A DNA stretch of 64,000 nt from Sphingomonas sp. M1-B02 (GTDB taxonomy: Bacteria > Pseudomonadota > Alphaproteobacteria > Sphingomonadales > Sphingomonadaceae): NCBI RefSeq assembly GCF_026167525.1, contig NZ_CP110679.1, positions 2,591,501-2,655,500 on the forward strand, written 5' to 3'. The notes beneath the pieces are model-generated. The model was given only the letters and a program-made list of their open reading frames with translations, had not been told where the DNA came from and ran no database searches. This document shows positions 18,106 to 27,238 of the stretch, piece after piece; within the stretch, counting starts at the first letter, position 1, and every line of letters starts with the position of its first letter. The translations under genes and the position numbers were made by a program.

Positions 18106-19166
18106 CAGATCGTAATCGCCACGAAGGTCGTGGCCGTCTCCTTCTTCTTCGCCGCCGTCTCGAATGCCTCGTTGATCTGATCGATGCCGAAGCTATGCGT
18201 GATCAGCTTCTTTGCATTGAGCGTCCCCTTCGAGAGCAGTTCGAGCGCCATGCCCTGCTCCGCGTCGAGCCCGTGGAAGGCGAAGCTCGCGCTCGGGATC
18301 AGCGTGATTTCAGACATCTGGATGCGCTGCCATTCGAGCGCCATGTTGAGCACGCCCTTATCGAAACCCCCGACGATCACGACCTTGCCGCCGCGGCGCG
18401 CCATGCCGGTGGCCTGGGGCAGGGTGGTCGCCATCTGCTCGCCGCCGCAACACTCGAAGGCGATATCGACGCCGCGCCCGCCGGTGAACGCTTTTGCCGC
18501 CGCGATCGGGTCCTCGCGGCCGCTGTTGAGCACTACGTCGGCGCCGAGCTCCTTGGCGAGCGCCAGCGCGCTATCGACGACATCGGTGATCAGCACGTCT
18601 GCGCCGCTGGCCTTGGCGAGCATCAATTGCCCGAGCCCGATCGGGCCTGCGCCGATGATCGCGACCTTGTCGTTGATCGACAGCGCCGATCGGTGCTGGG
18701 CGTGGAGGCACACCGAGAAGGTGTCGATCAGCGCCGCTTCCTCGAAGCTGACATGATCGGGCAGTTTGTAGAATTTCTGCGCCGGCCCGATGACGAACTC
18801 GCCATAGGCGCGCGATACGCATCTGGTGCGCACTTCGTAGAGATTGGGGCAGAGATTATATTGCTGGACCCGACACCATTCGCATTCGCCGTCCCCCATC
18901 ACGCTCTCGATGACGACGCGGTCGCCCGGGGCGACATTGGTGACCGCCGCGCCGACCTCGACGACTTCGCCGGCCAGTTCGTGCCCGGTGATATGATGCT
19001 CGAGTTCGGGCTCGTGCTTGCCCCAGTGGCGCAGGTCGGTGCCGCAAATACCGGCAACTCGGACCCGTGCCAGGACCCAATCTGGGTGCGGTATCTCGGG
19101 CCGCGGGACTTCGCGGATCTCGAAGCGGCCATCGGCGGTTTTGAGTGCGGCTTTCATGGTCGTCAC
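18105..19166 (-). CDS. Zinc-dependent alcohol dehydrogenase (sorbitol/threonine dehydrogenase-like)
   Basis: This is a medium-chain dehydrogenase of 353 residues. It has the catalytic-zinc region 'GICGTDLRHWGKHEPELEHHITGHELAGEV' (Cys, His, Glu) and the Rossmann motif 'VAIIGAGPIGLGQLMLAKASGADV'. The structural-zinc region keeps only some of the usual four cysteines ('GECEWCRVQQYNLCPNL'). The best relatives act on polyols or sugars. It is the third gene of a five-gene minus-strand run, 4 bases after the upstream SDR gene. Confidence 0.92.
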   Translation of the reverse strand: MTTMKAALKTADGRFEIREVPRPEIPHPDWVLARVRVAGICGTDLRHWGKHEPELEHHITGHELAGEVVEVGAAVTNVAPGDRVVIESVMGDGECEWCRVQQYNLCPNLYEVRTRCVSRAYGEFVIGPAQKFYKLPDHVSFEEAALIDTFSVCLHAQHRSALSINDKVAIIGAGPIGLGQLMLAKASGADVLITDVVDSALALAKELGADVVLNSGREDPIAAAKAFTGGRGVDIAFECCGGEQMATTLPQATGMARRGGKVVIVGGFDKGVLNMALEWQRIQMSEITLIPSASFAFHGLDAEQGMALELLSKGTLNAKKLITHSFGIDQINEAFETAAKKKETATTFVAITI

Positions 19167-19170
19167 GCGC

Positions 19171-19899
19171 CTAGCTCGTCTTCTGGAGCCGCGGCTCGAT
19201 CCGCAGGTTCACCACATCGGCGCGCTCGGAGCGCGTCAGAACGAAAAGGATCGCGTCGGCGATATCCTCGGCATGGAGCATCTTGTCGGCAGCGATCGCC
19301 TCGCGTTTCTCGTCGGGGGTGCATTCCTGCATGTCGGTATCGACCGATCCGGGCTGGACCACGCTGACCTTGATATTCTTGTCCGCGACTTCCTTGCGAA
19401 GCGTTTCGGCAAAGGCCTGAACCCCCGCCTTGGTTGCCGAATAGACGCTTTCGCCCTCGGCCTTGATGTCGGTACTGATCGATCCGACGAACAACAGATG
19501 CCCGCCGCCCTGCTGCTCCATCCGCTTGATCGCGGCGCGCGCGCAGGCGAGATAGCCAACCAGATTGGTCTCGATCACATCGCGCCAGGCGTCCTCTTCC
19601 ATCTGGTGGATCGGCTGCGCGCCCAGCGCGGCATTGGCCACCAATATATCGATGCCCCCGAGTTTATCATCGACCTCGGCAAACACCCGCTCGATCCCCT
19701 CGCGGGTCGCTGCATCCGCCGTCAGCCCGATCGCGCCCTCAGCATAAGCCAGCGCATCCGCGAGCGCGTCGGCGTCGCGTCCGAAGGTGAGGACCCGGGC
19801 GCCCTCCTTGGCCAACAGCGCGATCGTCTCGCGCCCGATCCCCGTCGTGCCGCCGCTGACGAGGATGCGCTTGCCGCGCAGGTCTGTCTGGTTGCGCAT
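19171..19899 (-). CDS. SDR family oxidoreductase (second gene of the operon)
   Basis: This is a 242-residue classical SDR with 'ILVSGGTTGIGRETIALLAKEG' (TGxxxGIG), 'ILVANAAL' (NAA in place of NAG), catalytic Ser and YxxxK in 'LFVGSISTDIKAEGESVYSATKAG', and 'VQPGSVDTDM' after the active site. It is paralogous to the SDR at 16340-17074. It lies 3 bases after the 741-residue protein gene. The substrate is unknown; together with the zinc dehydrogenase and lactonase it could carry out successive oxidation steps on one sugar. Confidence 0.93.
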   Translation of the reverse strand: MRNQTDLRGKRILVSGGTTGIGRETIALLAKEGARVLTFGRDADALADALAYAEGAIGLTADAATREGIERVFAEVDDKLGGIDILVANAALGAQPIHQMEEDAWRDVIETNLVGYLACARAAIKRMEQQGGGHLLFVGSISTDIKAEGESVYSATKAGVQAFAETLRKEVADKNIKVSVVQPGSVDTDMQECTPDEKREAIAADKMLHAEDIADAILFVLTRSERADVVNLRIEPRLQKTS

Positions 19900-19902
19900 G
19901 AT

Positions 19903-22128
19903 CTATTCCCAGCTGAGCACGACGCGGCCGTTTGCGGGCACGCGAAAATCGATCCGGTCGTCGGTAGTGGCATGGGGCCGCAGCACGTCGCCGCCGATGG
20001 TGGTGAGCCGTGGCTTGGTCAACTTGCGGCGCTTCAGCCGGACCAGGCTAAGCCCGGCGGTACACGTCTCCCCGCCGTCGAGGGTGACCGTCACGGCGCG
20101 GTCGCCGGTGCGCTCCAGCGATCGGAGAAAATGGTCGCAGTGCAGCCGGAACGGCGCGCCTTCGATGGGGTGGAAGGTCCGGGTGGCGAAGATGAACGCC
20201 GCGCCGGCGCCATAGACTTCCTGCCCGACCTGGCCGGCTAGCTGGCCGTCGGGATAGAGATCCTCCAGCGGGAAAGAGAGCTTGCGATCGATATGGCCGT
20301 TAGTCTCGCGCTGCTCGGGCGAGATCGCTTCGGGCGGCAGCGCGTCGGGATAATAATACCAGGCGCGGTCGAGAGCATATTTGCAAAATTCGGCGATCAG
20401 CATTCGTGCCGCGGGTTCGAGATCGGGTCCACTATCGTCGAGATAGCGTTCGAACGCGGCGTAAGAATCGAAGCATTCGTAGATCGCCATATAAGGCGCA
20501 TCCTGGAGGCAGGTGACACCCAGGAAGTTCTTGTAATGCACCGCCAACTCGAGCTCGCTCTCCCATATCTCGCAATTGTGGAAGAAGCTGCCGAGATAGA
20601 CGTAGCTCTGTTCGAGATAGACCGCCTGGTTGGTGATCCGCCACAGCCTCATGCAGGCAGCCGCGCCCCAGGCAGTCAGATTGGCCTGGTAATTCATGTT
20701 GAAGCGCAGCCCCATCGCGGCATCGATCGCCGCGCGCGCCTCGTCCAGGAAACGCTTGTCGTCGGTGAGCTCGAACGCCTGGAGCATCACCCAGGCATAG
20801 ATTCCGCCGACGTCGGTCTGCCCCCGCCCGTCTGCACCGGCGACCTCGACGATCACCGAGAAGTCGGTGACCTTATACTGGACCGGCCATTTATATTTGA
20901 AATGGTGCGCAGCCTTGATACCGAAATCGATCGATTTCAGCAGCAGTGCGCGGGCGTCTTCGTCGCCGTCGAGCGCGAGCAGCCCCAAGTTGAGCATCGG
21001 GTGGTAGAGATACCAGCTGTCGACGGCGTCGGCGTCCTTATCGTCGCCGACATTGGGCAAATAGCGGCGCAGCGACTTGAGCTTGGGATCGTAGAATTTC
21101 CCGAGTCCGGCCTTGAACTCGGCCTCCAGCGGGTGCGGTTCGCCGCGCCATTTGCCCCAATCGTGGATCGCCGCGACCAGCGACATCTGGACCATGATGT
21201 CGGGATATTCGGCGTTGGTGTAGGGGTGGATATAGCGATGGCCGTAATGCTCGATCGTCGCCTCGGGCGCCTGGTCGAGATCGTGCAGGGTCGATTCCGC
21301 ACGCTGCACCCAGTCGCGATATTGGGTGTGTGGCAATTCGATCAGCTTATAGGCCTCACCGAGCATCTGAAGGAACTGGCGCGCCGATTCGCGCTCGTGC
21401 GGCGGCGCTTCGTGGCGGAAGACCAGGATCGCGTCGGACAGCGTCACTTCGACGCCGGCCTCGAGCGGATTGGTCTCGGGGCTGCCGCACTGCTTGGGGG
21501 TGGGCAACAGATAGCCGAGTTCGGGCCATGCCCCGCCGACTGCCTCTTCGGGCTTGGTCTTGGTCGCGCGATAATAGTCGTTCATCGCCGTCAGATTCTG
21601 GAAATAGAGAACGTTGCCGAAGCACGGGTCGTCGAAGCGGAAATAGACGATCCCTGAATTGAGCCCGCGCTGGGTCGCCTCGACCACCCCCGTCGCGCCG
21701 AGCGGGTCGTCCTGCGCGTCCAGCGGGTAGAGGTCGCGCGGCATGAACGGGACGAGCATCGGCGCGATCGGCGTGAATTGCACCGTCATCCGCAAATGTT
21801 CGAGCGCCTCGCCGCCGGTCCTGAAGACGATGCGATGTTCGCCGAGCGCGCTCGATACGCGAAAGCGAGCCGCCTCGCCGGCCTGGGGCTTGGACGGCGT
21901 GCATTCATAGTCGCCGGCAAGATAGGCCGCGCGCAAGGCGAGGCCACCTTTGCCTTCGCGCCGGACCAGCGCCCAGACCGAATCGATCCCGGCGCGTATC
22001 TCGATCGTCAACTCGCCGCTTGCGAAACGGGCTACCCGCTTGCCGCTTCCATGTGCCAGCGCATGGCGAAGCGTCAGGACATGATTGCTGACGCCTTCAA
22101 CCGGGGCATGTAATGTCAGAGTTTCCAT
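19903..22128 (-). CDS. Unknown 741-residue protein, carbohydrate-active (alpha/alpha)-barrel-like architecture
   Basis: I do not recognise the family. The start is the ATG at 22128 ('METLTLHAPVEGV'); the frame runs on upstream without support. There is no signal peptide, so it is cytosolic. Residues 1-190 look beta-rich; residues about 230-640 are helical with many aromatic and acidic residues ('HRYIHPYTNAEYPDIMVQMSLVAAIHDWGKW', 'DSWYLYHPMLNLGLLALDGDEDARALLLKSI', 'GGIYAWVMLQAFELTDDKRFLDEARAAID', 'HNCEIWESELELAVHYKNFLG'); the last 90 residues are beta-rich. This order resembles glycoside hydrolases, phosphorylases and lyases with an (alpha/alpha) toroid, but no catalytic residue can be named. 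It is the first gene of an operon with SDR, zinc dehydrogenase and lactonase. Confidence 0.75.
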   Translation of the reverse strand: METLTLHAPVEGVSNHVLTLRHALAHGSGKRVARFASGELTIEIRAGIDSVWALVRREGKGGLALRAAYLAGDYECTPSKPQAGEAARFRVSSALGEHRIVFRTGGEALEHLRMTVQFTPIAPMLVPFMPRDLYPLDAQDDPLGATGVVEATQRGLNSGIVYFRFDDPCFGNVLYFQNLTAMNDYYRATKTKPEEAVGGAWPELGYLLPTPKQCGSPETNPLEAGVEVTLSDAILVFRHEAPPHERESARQFLQMLGEAYKLIELPHTQYRDWVQRAESTLHDLDQAPEATIEHYGHRYIHPYTNAEYPDIMVQMSLVAAIHDWGKWRGEPHPLEAEFKAGLGKFYDPKLKSLRRYLPNVGDDKDADAVDSWYLYHPMLNLGLLALDGDEDARALLLKSIDFGIKAAHHFKYKWPVQYKVTDFSVIVEVAGADGRGQTDVGGIYAWVMLQAFELTDDKRFLDEARAAIDAAMGLRFNMNYQANLTAWGAAACMRLWRITNQAVYLEQSYVYLGSFFHNCEIWESELELAVHYKNFLGVTCLQDAPYMAIYECFDSYAAFERYLDDSGPDLEPAARMLIAEFCKYALDRAWYYYPDALPPEAISPEQRETNGHIDRKLSFPLEDLYPDGQLAGQVGQEVYGAGAAFIFATRTFHPIEGAPFRLHCDHFLRSLERTGDRAVTVTLDGGETCTAGLSLVRLKRRKLTKPRLTTIGGDVLRPHATTDDRIDFRVPANGRVVLSWE

Positions 22129-22657
22129 TACGTTTCTCGCTACCGCATCCTGGGGCAACTGGCCGTCCAGTCGGATGTTCCGGCGGCTAGGCTCAATATG
22201 ACCTGGGTTAAGCTGAATTCCGCGCCCTGATCGAAAGCGCGTCCCAGCTTGCGATTCCACCTGAGTTCACCCTGCCCGCGGCGTGACGATTTCGTCGAGC
22301 CGCGCGCGTGCGCCCACGATGGGTTCGAGGTGCGGGAGCGGTGGCCATGCACCGTTCCTTGCTTCGTGTCAGTCGCTCGCAGGGAGGCGATCGGTCGCGG
22401 GAGCGTGACGGACCAGCACGCCGACCGCGACCGCGGCGGGCAGCCCGCTCACGGCGATTTTCTTGGCAAAGCCGTTCTTGATGCAGGCAAGCTAGCCCAA
22501 CGACCGTAGCTCGGTCCTGCGTCGCAAGCGGGCCGGTCGCCCACGGCAGTCGGACCTTCGCGACGGCTATTGGGCCTTCCACACCGGGCTATTCAAAACG
22601 CCCGTTCCGTTGCGCGAACGGGTCCGGCGTTCATCTCGGCCTCACAGGACCATCTCC
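22129..22657. other. Intergenic region without a supported gene
   Basis: This 529-base stretch must hold the promoter of the 741-residue protein gene (minus strand) and the end of the lipoprotein transcript. A short minus-strand frame around 22370-22490 reads 'KNGFAKKIAVSGLPAAVAVGVLVRH' but has a stop just upstream and no start, so it is at most a gene remnant. Confidence 0.5.
22596..22622 (-). terminator. Rho-independent terminator-like hairpin after the lipoprotein gene
   Basis: Read on the minus strand, the stem cccgttc/gaacggg (7 bp, 8-base loop) is followed by 'cgtttt'. It begins 36 bases after the stop of the lipoprotein gene at 22658. The T-run is short, so efficiency is uncertain. 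Confidence 0.45.
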
Positions 22658-24292
22658 CTACCCGCAATTCGCGTTGTGGACCGGAGATAGTTCATACTGC
22701 TCGTCGCCCGCGCCGCGGACCATTCCGGCTGACGTCCCCACGCTTCCCGGCCCCGTCGCAACGACGCCGGTGGCGACCTCGCCATCATACTGCACCGTGT
22801 AGGTTCCCGTGCCGGATAACCTGAAGCCGCTGATCGAGCCGCTATAGCGGTAGCTACCGCCCTGCGCCGAGCTTGGCGTGAACGTCACCTTCACCCCGCT
22901 GCCCTCGACAGTGAAGGGTTTGGCGAGATCGCAGATCGTGCCCGAGCCTTCGAAGTCGCCCGCGCCGCCGGTAATGCTATACGCACCCTCGCTGATGTTG
23001 AGCCGCAGCGTCTCGGTCGCCTTGCCCCGCCGCGATACCGCGTCGAGTCGGATCGACATCTCCGCCTTCTTGGCATCTGGCGCGGTGTGGACGATCGTGC
23101 CGGGCGACTTGGCGATCACCGTGGGGTCGATCGACGCGCCGCCGCTCAGCGTCGCCGTCACCTTGGCCGGAACCTCGCCCGTACCATCTGTCGCCACGAC
23201 CATAACGGGGATGCTAGATTGCGCCTTGGGATCGACGCGCCCTGGCGACCTGGCCTTGATGCGGACGCAGTGGCCATTCTGCCAATGCCGCTCGGCACCA
23301 ACCGCGGCACCCGCGGCGAGCGCGAGCGCCGCAGCGGCAGCGCTCGTCTCCATCGCCTCGGCGCTGCCTCCGTTGCGCTCACCGGGCCGATGCGCGTCGA
23401 GCATGAACTTGCCGCCGTCGCTGCGCCAGTCGGCTTCGCCGGCGATTGCTGTCCCGCCCTTGCTCCCGGCCGCCTTGCGCGAATAGCGGGTGTGGATTTG
23501 CTGATCGGCGAGTTCGGCATTGTCGTTCACGCTCAGCACGACCTCTGCCTGGATCGACGAATCATAGGATGCAGCGCCGCTCGTCCCGGCCTTGCCGGCC
23601 TGGTTGAGCCGGATCGTGAACTCGACCCGTCCCGATGCATCAGGGCACAAGCTCTTGGTGATGAACGTCGTCTTTGCATCCGCCTGAAGGCCCAAGACTG
23701 GAATATCGACATTGCTCGATACCGATGCGCTGACCGTTCCGTCCGACTCGCTCACCACGCTGATCAAAGCACGCTCGCCGCCCTTGCCCTCGATCACCGA
23801 TTCATAGCTGCCCGATCCGCTCACGCTGTCGGCAATGCCGCCGAGCAGCGATGCGCCGGCAACCCCGGAGATGGCCGAGTTCACCCCGGAGACGTCCAAT
23901 CCCTGCGCTTGCGCGGGCGGGATAAGCCACTCGCGCGGATCTAATGCCAAACCCCGACGCTGCGCCAGCGCAAGCCCGGACGACACGCGGTGGCCCGGCC
24001 ATCCCGCCGCCTCCGGCCCGCCCTGCCCCGCCGCGCGATTGGCCAGCTCCACGGCCGCCTGCGCGAGTAGCGCCTTGTCCGCCGCCTCGAGCGCGGCGCG
24101 ATGCTTTGTCAACGTCGGCACCGCGCGGCTCAATATGTCGACCGTCTCGGCGTTGAGGGACGGGAACGCCGAATGCTCGGGCACCTTCATGTCCGCGAGC
24201 GCCGCTTGCACCTCCCGCTCAAGCTTGGGATTGGGAGAGGTGTTGCAGGCGGCGAGCGCGAGCAAGCCGGCGAGACAGGCAATGCGACGCAT
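22658..24292 (-). CDS. Lipoprotein of unknown function (544 aa)
   Basis: The N-terminus 'MRRIACLAGLLALAACNTSPNP' is a lipoprotein signal with lipobox LAAC, so the mature protein would be anchored by Cys16 in the envelope. The rest is Gly/Ser/Ala-rich, with a region 'GVNSAISGVAGASLLGGIADSVSGSGSY' and beta-rich repeats such as 'GSYRYSGSISGFRLSGTGTYTVQYDGEV'. A second hydrophobic Ala-rich stretch, 'SAAAAALALAAGAAVGAERHW', lies mid-protein. I do not recognise the family. It lies 4 bases after the secreted 324-residue protein gene on the same strand, so the two probably act together. Confidence 0.75.
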   Translation of the reverse strand: MRRIACLAGLLALAACNTSPNPKLEREVQAALADMKVPEHSAFPSLNAETVDILSRAVPTLTKHRAALEAADKALLAQAAVELANRAAGQGGPEAAGWPGHRVSSGLALAQRRGLALDPREWLIPPAQAQGLDVSGVNSAISGVAGASLLGGIADSVSGSGSYESVIEGKGGERALISVVSESDGTVSASVSSNVDIPVLGLQADAKTTFITKSLCPDASGRVEFTIRLNQAGKAGTSGAASYDSSIQAEVVLSVNDNAELADQQIHTRYSRKAAGSKGGTAIAGEADWRSDGGKFMLDAHRPGERNGGSAEAMETSAAAAALALAAGAAVGAERHWQNGHCVRIKARSPGRVDPKAQSSIPVMVVATDGTGEVPAKVTATLSGGASIDPTVIAKSPGTIVHTAPDAKKAEMSIRLDAVSRRGKATETLRLNISEGAYSITGGAGDFEGSGTICDLAKPFTVEGSGVKVTFTPSSAQGGSYRYSGSISGFRLSGTGTYTVQYDGEVATGVVATGPGSVGTSAGMVRGAGDEQYELSPVHNANCG

Positions 24293-24296
24293 CGCC

Positions 24297-25271
24297 TCAG
24301 GCCGCCGTAAAGCGCCAGCGAATGGTGAGCCTGCCCTTCTCCTGCCACCGGCCCTTGGTGAAGTTGATCACATACTGCCCGGACTGGTTGCGCCAGTCCT
24401 TGCTCGTGATCGGCACGATCAGATATTTTTCATCCCCCGGCGCCTTGACGGGGAAGTCGAGCATCAGCGACTTGGTTCCTGCACTCGGGACCGCTCCGGA
24501 TTTATCGGTGGAGCCGCTGACGGTCTCGATCCCCGGCGTCAGGCCCGGAACCGGCAATTGCAGCGCCAGCGTGTTGCCGGCGCCGTCGAACTCGACTCCG
24601 GTCAGATTGCCCTTGCCGCTCGTTGGGATCCTGACCCCTTTCACCGCTGCGGGCAGCGCACCGCCGCCTTGCCGCACGATGGTGGTGGTGACCGGCGTGC
24701 GCGCACCGGGATCGAGCACGGTGATCTGGACATTCTCATCGATCGCGTAGCTGCCGGTGCCGAAGTTTCCGCCCCAATATTGGTAGCGACTGCCGGGCCC
24801 CGCGAGCTTGGCCATGTCGCTGGCCGCGCTGCGGACTTCGCCGATCTGGCCCTTCGCCTGCATCTGCTGGGCCAGCTTCATGCCCTCGCGCTCGAAACAG
24901 GCCTCGTCATCGCCGCAGCGCTCGCCGATCGCCTTGGCAGCAGCCATCGGATCGGCAACCCGGTCGGTAATCGCCTTCGCTCGATCGACCTTGCGCTGCG
25001 CTTGCGCGAGCGCGGCGGCCTGGTCGTGCAGCACGGGAATGTCGTTGGCGGGCAGCGCGTAGACGTCGGCGGTAATCGTCGCGTTGCGTTTGGCGCGCCA
25101 GCTTGTCGATCCGATGCTGCCACGCTCACGATCGGTGCCGGAGGATTCGTAGATATACTCGACGGTCAGCGTTCCCTTTGCGTTGGCGCGCGCCTGTTGG
25201 GCCACGGCCGGCGTCGAAACGGCAAGGGAAGCGACAATGCTAGCGCAGAACGCCAGATGCGAAAGGAACAA
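24297..25271 (-). CDS. Secreted protein of unknown function (324 aa)
   Basis: It begins with a signal peptide ending 'STPAVAQQARA'. The N-terminal third contains a helical segment with two Cys ('AIGERCGDDEACFEREGMKLAQQM') that could form a disulfide; the C-terminal part is beta-rich ('GSRYQYWGGNFGTGSYAIDENVQITVLDP', 'NQSGQYVINFTKGRWQEKGRLTIRWRF'). No enzyme motif is visible. It is upstream of the lipoprotein gene with a 4-base gap and downstream of the AraC-type regulator gene (72-base gap). Confidence 0.75.
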   Translation of the reverse strand: MFLSHLAFCASIVASLAVSTPAVAQQARANAKGTLTVEYIYESSGTDRERGSIGSTSWRAKRNATITADVYALPANDIPVLHDQAAALAQAQRKVDRAKAITDRVADPMAAAKAIGERCGDDEACFEREGMKLAQQMQAKGQIGEVRSAASDMAKLAGPGSRYQYWGGNFGTGSYAIDENVQITVLDPGARTPVTTTIVRQGGGALPAAVKGVRIPTSGKGNLTGVEFDGAGNTLALQLPVPGLTPGIETVSGSTDKSGAVPSAGTKSLMLDFPVKAPGDEKYLIVPITSKDWRNQSGQYVINFTKGRWQEKGRLTIRWRFTAA

Positions 25272-25343
25272 GGCACACTCCCAAATCCGATCCTGAACCG
25301 CATGAATCTAGGCGCGGTCTCGCGAGCCGTCTTGGGCCAGGCG

Positions 25344-26318
25344 CTAGGGGTTTGCGCTACTCGGGCCATTCATCTGGCCGTGGCGGGTACGCCGCGCCTG
25401 GCGCACTTCGGAAGGCGTAGTGCCGAATCGCCGCCGGAACGCCTGGTTGAACCAGGAAATATCCCCGAAGCCGGCCATCAGCGCGAGGCTCGCGATATTG
25501 TGGTGCGAAAGATAGGGCGAGACGAGCAGTGCATGGACATGGTTCAGCCGCTCAGCCAGCACATAGTCCGTGAAGCTCGTTCCCTCGTCGGCGAAGAGCG
25601 CGCGGACATAGGCGCCGCTGACCGTCTGCCGTCGTGCGATCCAGTCCAGCGTCAGCTCGGGCATCCCGAGGTTAGCGGCGATATCCGCCTTGATGGCCCG
25701 CCGCCGCGCAGCGCGCACGCCGCCCTTGCCGGCCAGTTCGGCGTCCTCACTTCTCGCCCCGAGCGCCATCACCGCGAGATCAGCGATATGCCCCGCGAAC
25801 ACCGCTTGGTCCGATGCAGAAAATTCTGCTCCTTCCGCGATGAGCGTCGCTGCATAGTAGTGCAGCAAGTGCGCCGCCGGTCGGGAGTGCAATATGGGCC
25901 TACGCAGATTGTCCTCACTCGCCAGCCGCGGCACAATCTGGGTGCGCGGGATCGCGATGCTCAGTATATCACTGCGTTCGGAGACTATGGTGGTGCAGCG
26001 GCGGTCGCGCTGCATGACGTTGAAGTCGCCCGCGCGCACCGTGCGGCTGTGACCGCTTGCATCGATTTGGCCGCCGCCCGCAGCGGTAATGCTGAAATAG
26101 ACCACCCCGTCCTCGGCCGACGGCGTCACCAGCCGGATGGGAGACGAATCAATACGCGCCAGATGTACGCCGGCCAGGGTCTGCAACTCCAAGGTGACCC
26201 GCGGTGGCGTTCCATCTAGGAAGTCGACCATCCCCTGCACGTGCATGCCCAACGCCGCATCAATTGCGTCTCTGTGGACCGGAAGTGGCAGCGTTTCGCT
26301 CGAAAAGCGTAAGTGCAA
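25344..26318 (-). CDS. AraC-family transcriptional regulator
   Basis: The 324-residue protein has an N-terminal sensing domain (about 1-200, AraC-binding-like) and a C-terminal double helix-turn-helix: first HTH around 'LTLDWIARRQTVSGAYVRALFADEGTSFTDYVLAERLNHVHALL', second around 'HHNIASLALMAGFGDISWFNQAFRRRFGTTPSEVRQARR'. The last part is the AraC signature region. It may control the two secreted-protein genes downstream or the ester-utilisation genes upstream. A 20-base palindrome lies about 50 bases before its start. Confidence 0.92.
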   Translation of the reverse strand: MHLRFSSETLPLPVHRDAIDAALGMHVQGMVDFLDGTPPRVTLELQTLAGVHLARIDSSPIRLVTPSAEDGVVYFSITAAGGGQIDASGHSRTVRAGDFNVMQRDRRCTTIVSERSDILSIAIPRTQIVPRLASEDNLRRPILHSRPAAHLLHYYAATLIAEGAEFSASDQAVFAGHIADLAVMALGARSEDAELAGKGGVRAARRRAIKADIAANLGMPELTLDWIARRQTVSGAYVRALFADEGTSFTDYVLAERLNHVHALLVSPYLSHHNIASLALMAGFGDISWFNQAFRRRFGTTPSEVRQARRTRHGQMNGPSSANP

Positions 26319-26681
26319 TGGACACCTCCACGATCAAGTCTTCCGGTCGTACGGGCAGCTTATCAGAGTTCACGGATATGTGAACTTCCGGCCGCTATGA
26401 CCGGCGAGCGGCGGCACGTCCGCCTCGATCAATAGTCGGTCGGCTGTGAGACGTCGCTTTTACGCATAGGCCCTGCGCGCCCCGCGCGAGCTGGGATGCA
26501 GTGGTCTCATCAGCGGATCACCGCGCAGTTTTCTAGGTGCCCCTTATGGCGCATAATGCGCCCGTACTCGGTCACGATGATCCACGCGCCTGGTTTCAGG
26601 ATGGCGGAGGAGCAGTATCGATCCGGCTGCACGGAACTTGTTTTTTACGTCGCGATCGGATTCCGACGAATTCGTACCGGC
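26319..26681. other. Intergenic region between AraC and MarR regulator genes
   Basis: I see no gene in these 363 bases. The only notable element is the palindrome at 26367-26386. Confidence 0.5.
26367..26386. promoter_or_regulatory. 20-bp palindrome upstream of the AraC-type gene
   Basis: AGTTCAC-ggatat-GTGAACT is a perfect inverted repeat with 7-base arms and a 6-base centre. It lies 49-68 bases upstream of the AraC-family start codon, where an operator would be expected. Binding by this regulator or another is inference. Confidence 0.4.
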
Positions 26682-27161
26682 TCAGCGGTGAAAGACCGTG
26701 TACATCCGGTCCAGGGCTGCATCGAACAAGGGGCGCTCCTCGGGGCTGAGCTGGGCCAACACCTCCGATTCGACATCGACCATGATCGCAAACAGCTCGT
26801 CGAGGGTCTTCTTTCCCTTAGGCTGGACCGTGAGCGAATGGCGGCGGCGATCCACCGTCGAACGCCCGCGCTTCGCCCAGCCGCGTTTTTCGAGCTCATC
26901 GACGATCTGAACCGTAATCGACTTGTCCAGCCCGACGGTGCTCGACAGCTCCTGCTGCGAGATGCCGGGATTGGCTTCGATCAGCGCCAATGACGAAAAC
27001 AAGCCGGCGCGGATGCCATAATGGGCAGTTGCTGCCGCGAAATCCGCCGACAGCTGATTCTGGACTCGGCGCATGCGAAAGCCGACATAATCTCCCAACC
27101 GACCGAGCTGGAGACGCCGCTGGGCCTCGCCCTCGGCCATCTTACGTTCTGATGTCGGCAC
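26682..27161 (-). CDS. MarR-family transcriptional regulator
   Basis: The 159-residue protein has the winged-helix core: 'RAGLFSSLALIEANPGISQQELSSTVGLDKSITVQIVDELEKRGWAKRGRSTVDRRRHSLTVQPKGKKTLDEL', with the DRR wing motif 'VDRRRHSL'. The GTG at 27161 is chosen because GGGGAG lies 8 bases upstream; an ATG at 27140 is the alternative. MarR proteins usually repress adjacent catabolic genes and respond to aromatic carboxylates, which would fit the esterase cluster beginning 167 bases upstream. Confidence 0.92.
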   Translation of the reverse strand: MPTSERKMAEGEAQRRLQLGRLGDYVGFRMRRVQNQLSADFAAATAHYGIRAGLFSSLALIEANPGISQQELSSTVGLDKSITVQIVDELEKRGWAKRGRSTVDRRRHSLTVQPKGKKTLDELFAIMVDVESEVLAQLSPEERPLFDAALDRMYTVFHR

Positions 27162-27238
27162 TCACGACGCTCCCCCTGACCAGCATGGACGCTGCTGACA
27201 GATCGTTGATTGGTCTACGGGTTCGCCCGCGAGCGCGT

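Noticed and set aside
22370..22490. Possible gene remnant on the minus strand (KNGFAKKIAVSGLPAAVAVGVL)
   Set aside because: There is a stop codon just upstream, no start and no recognisable homology, so it is too short to call a pseudogene.
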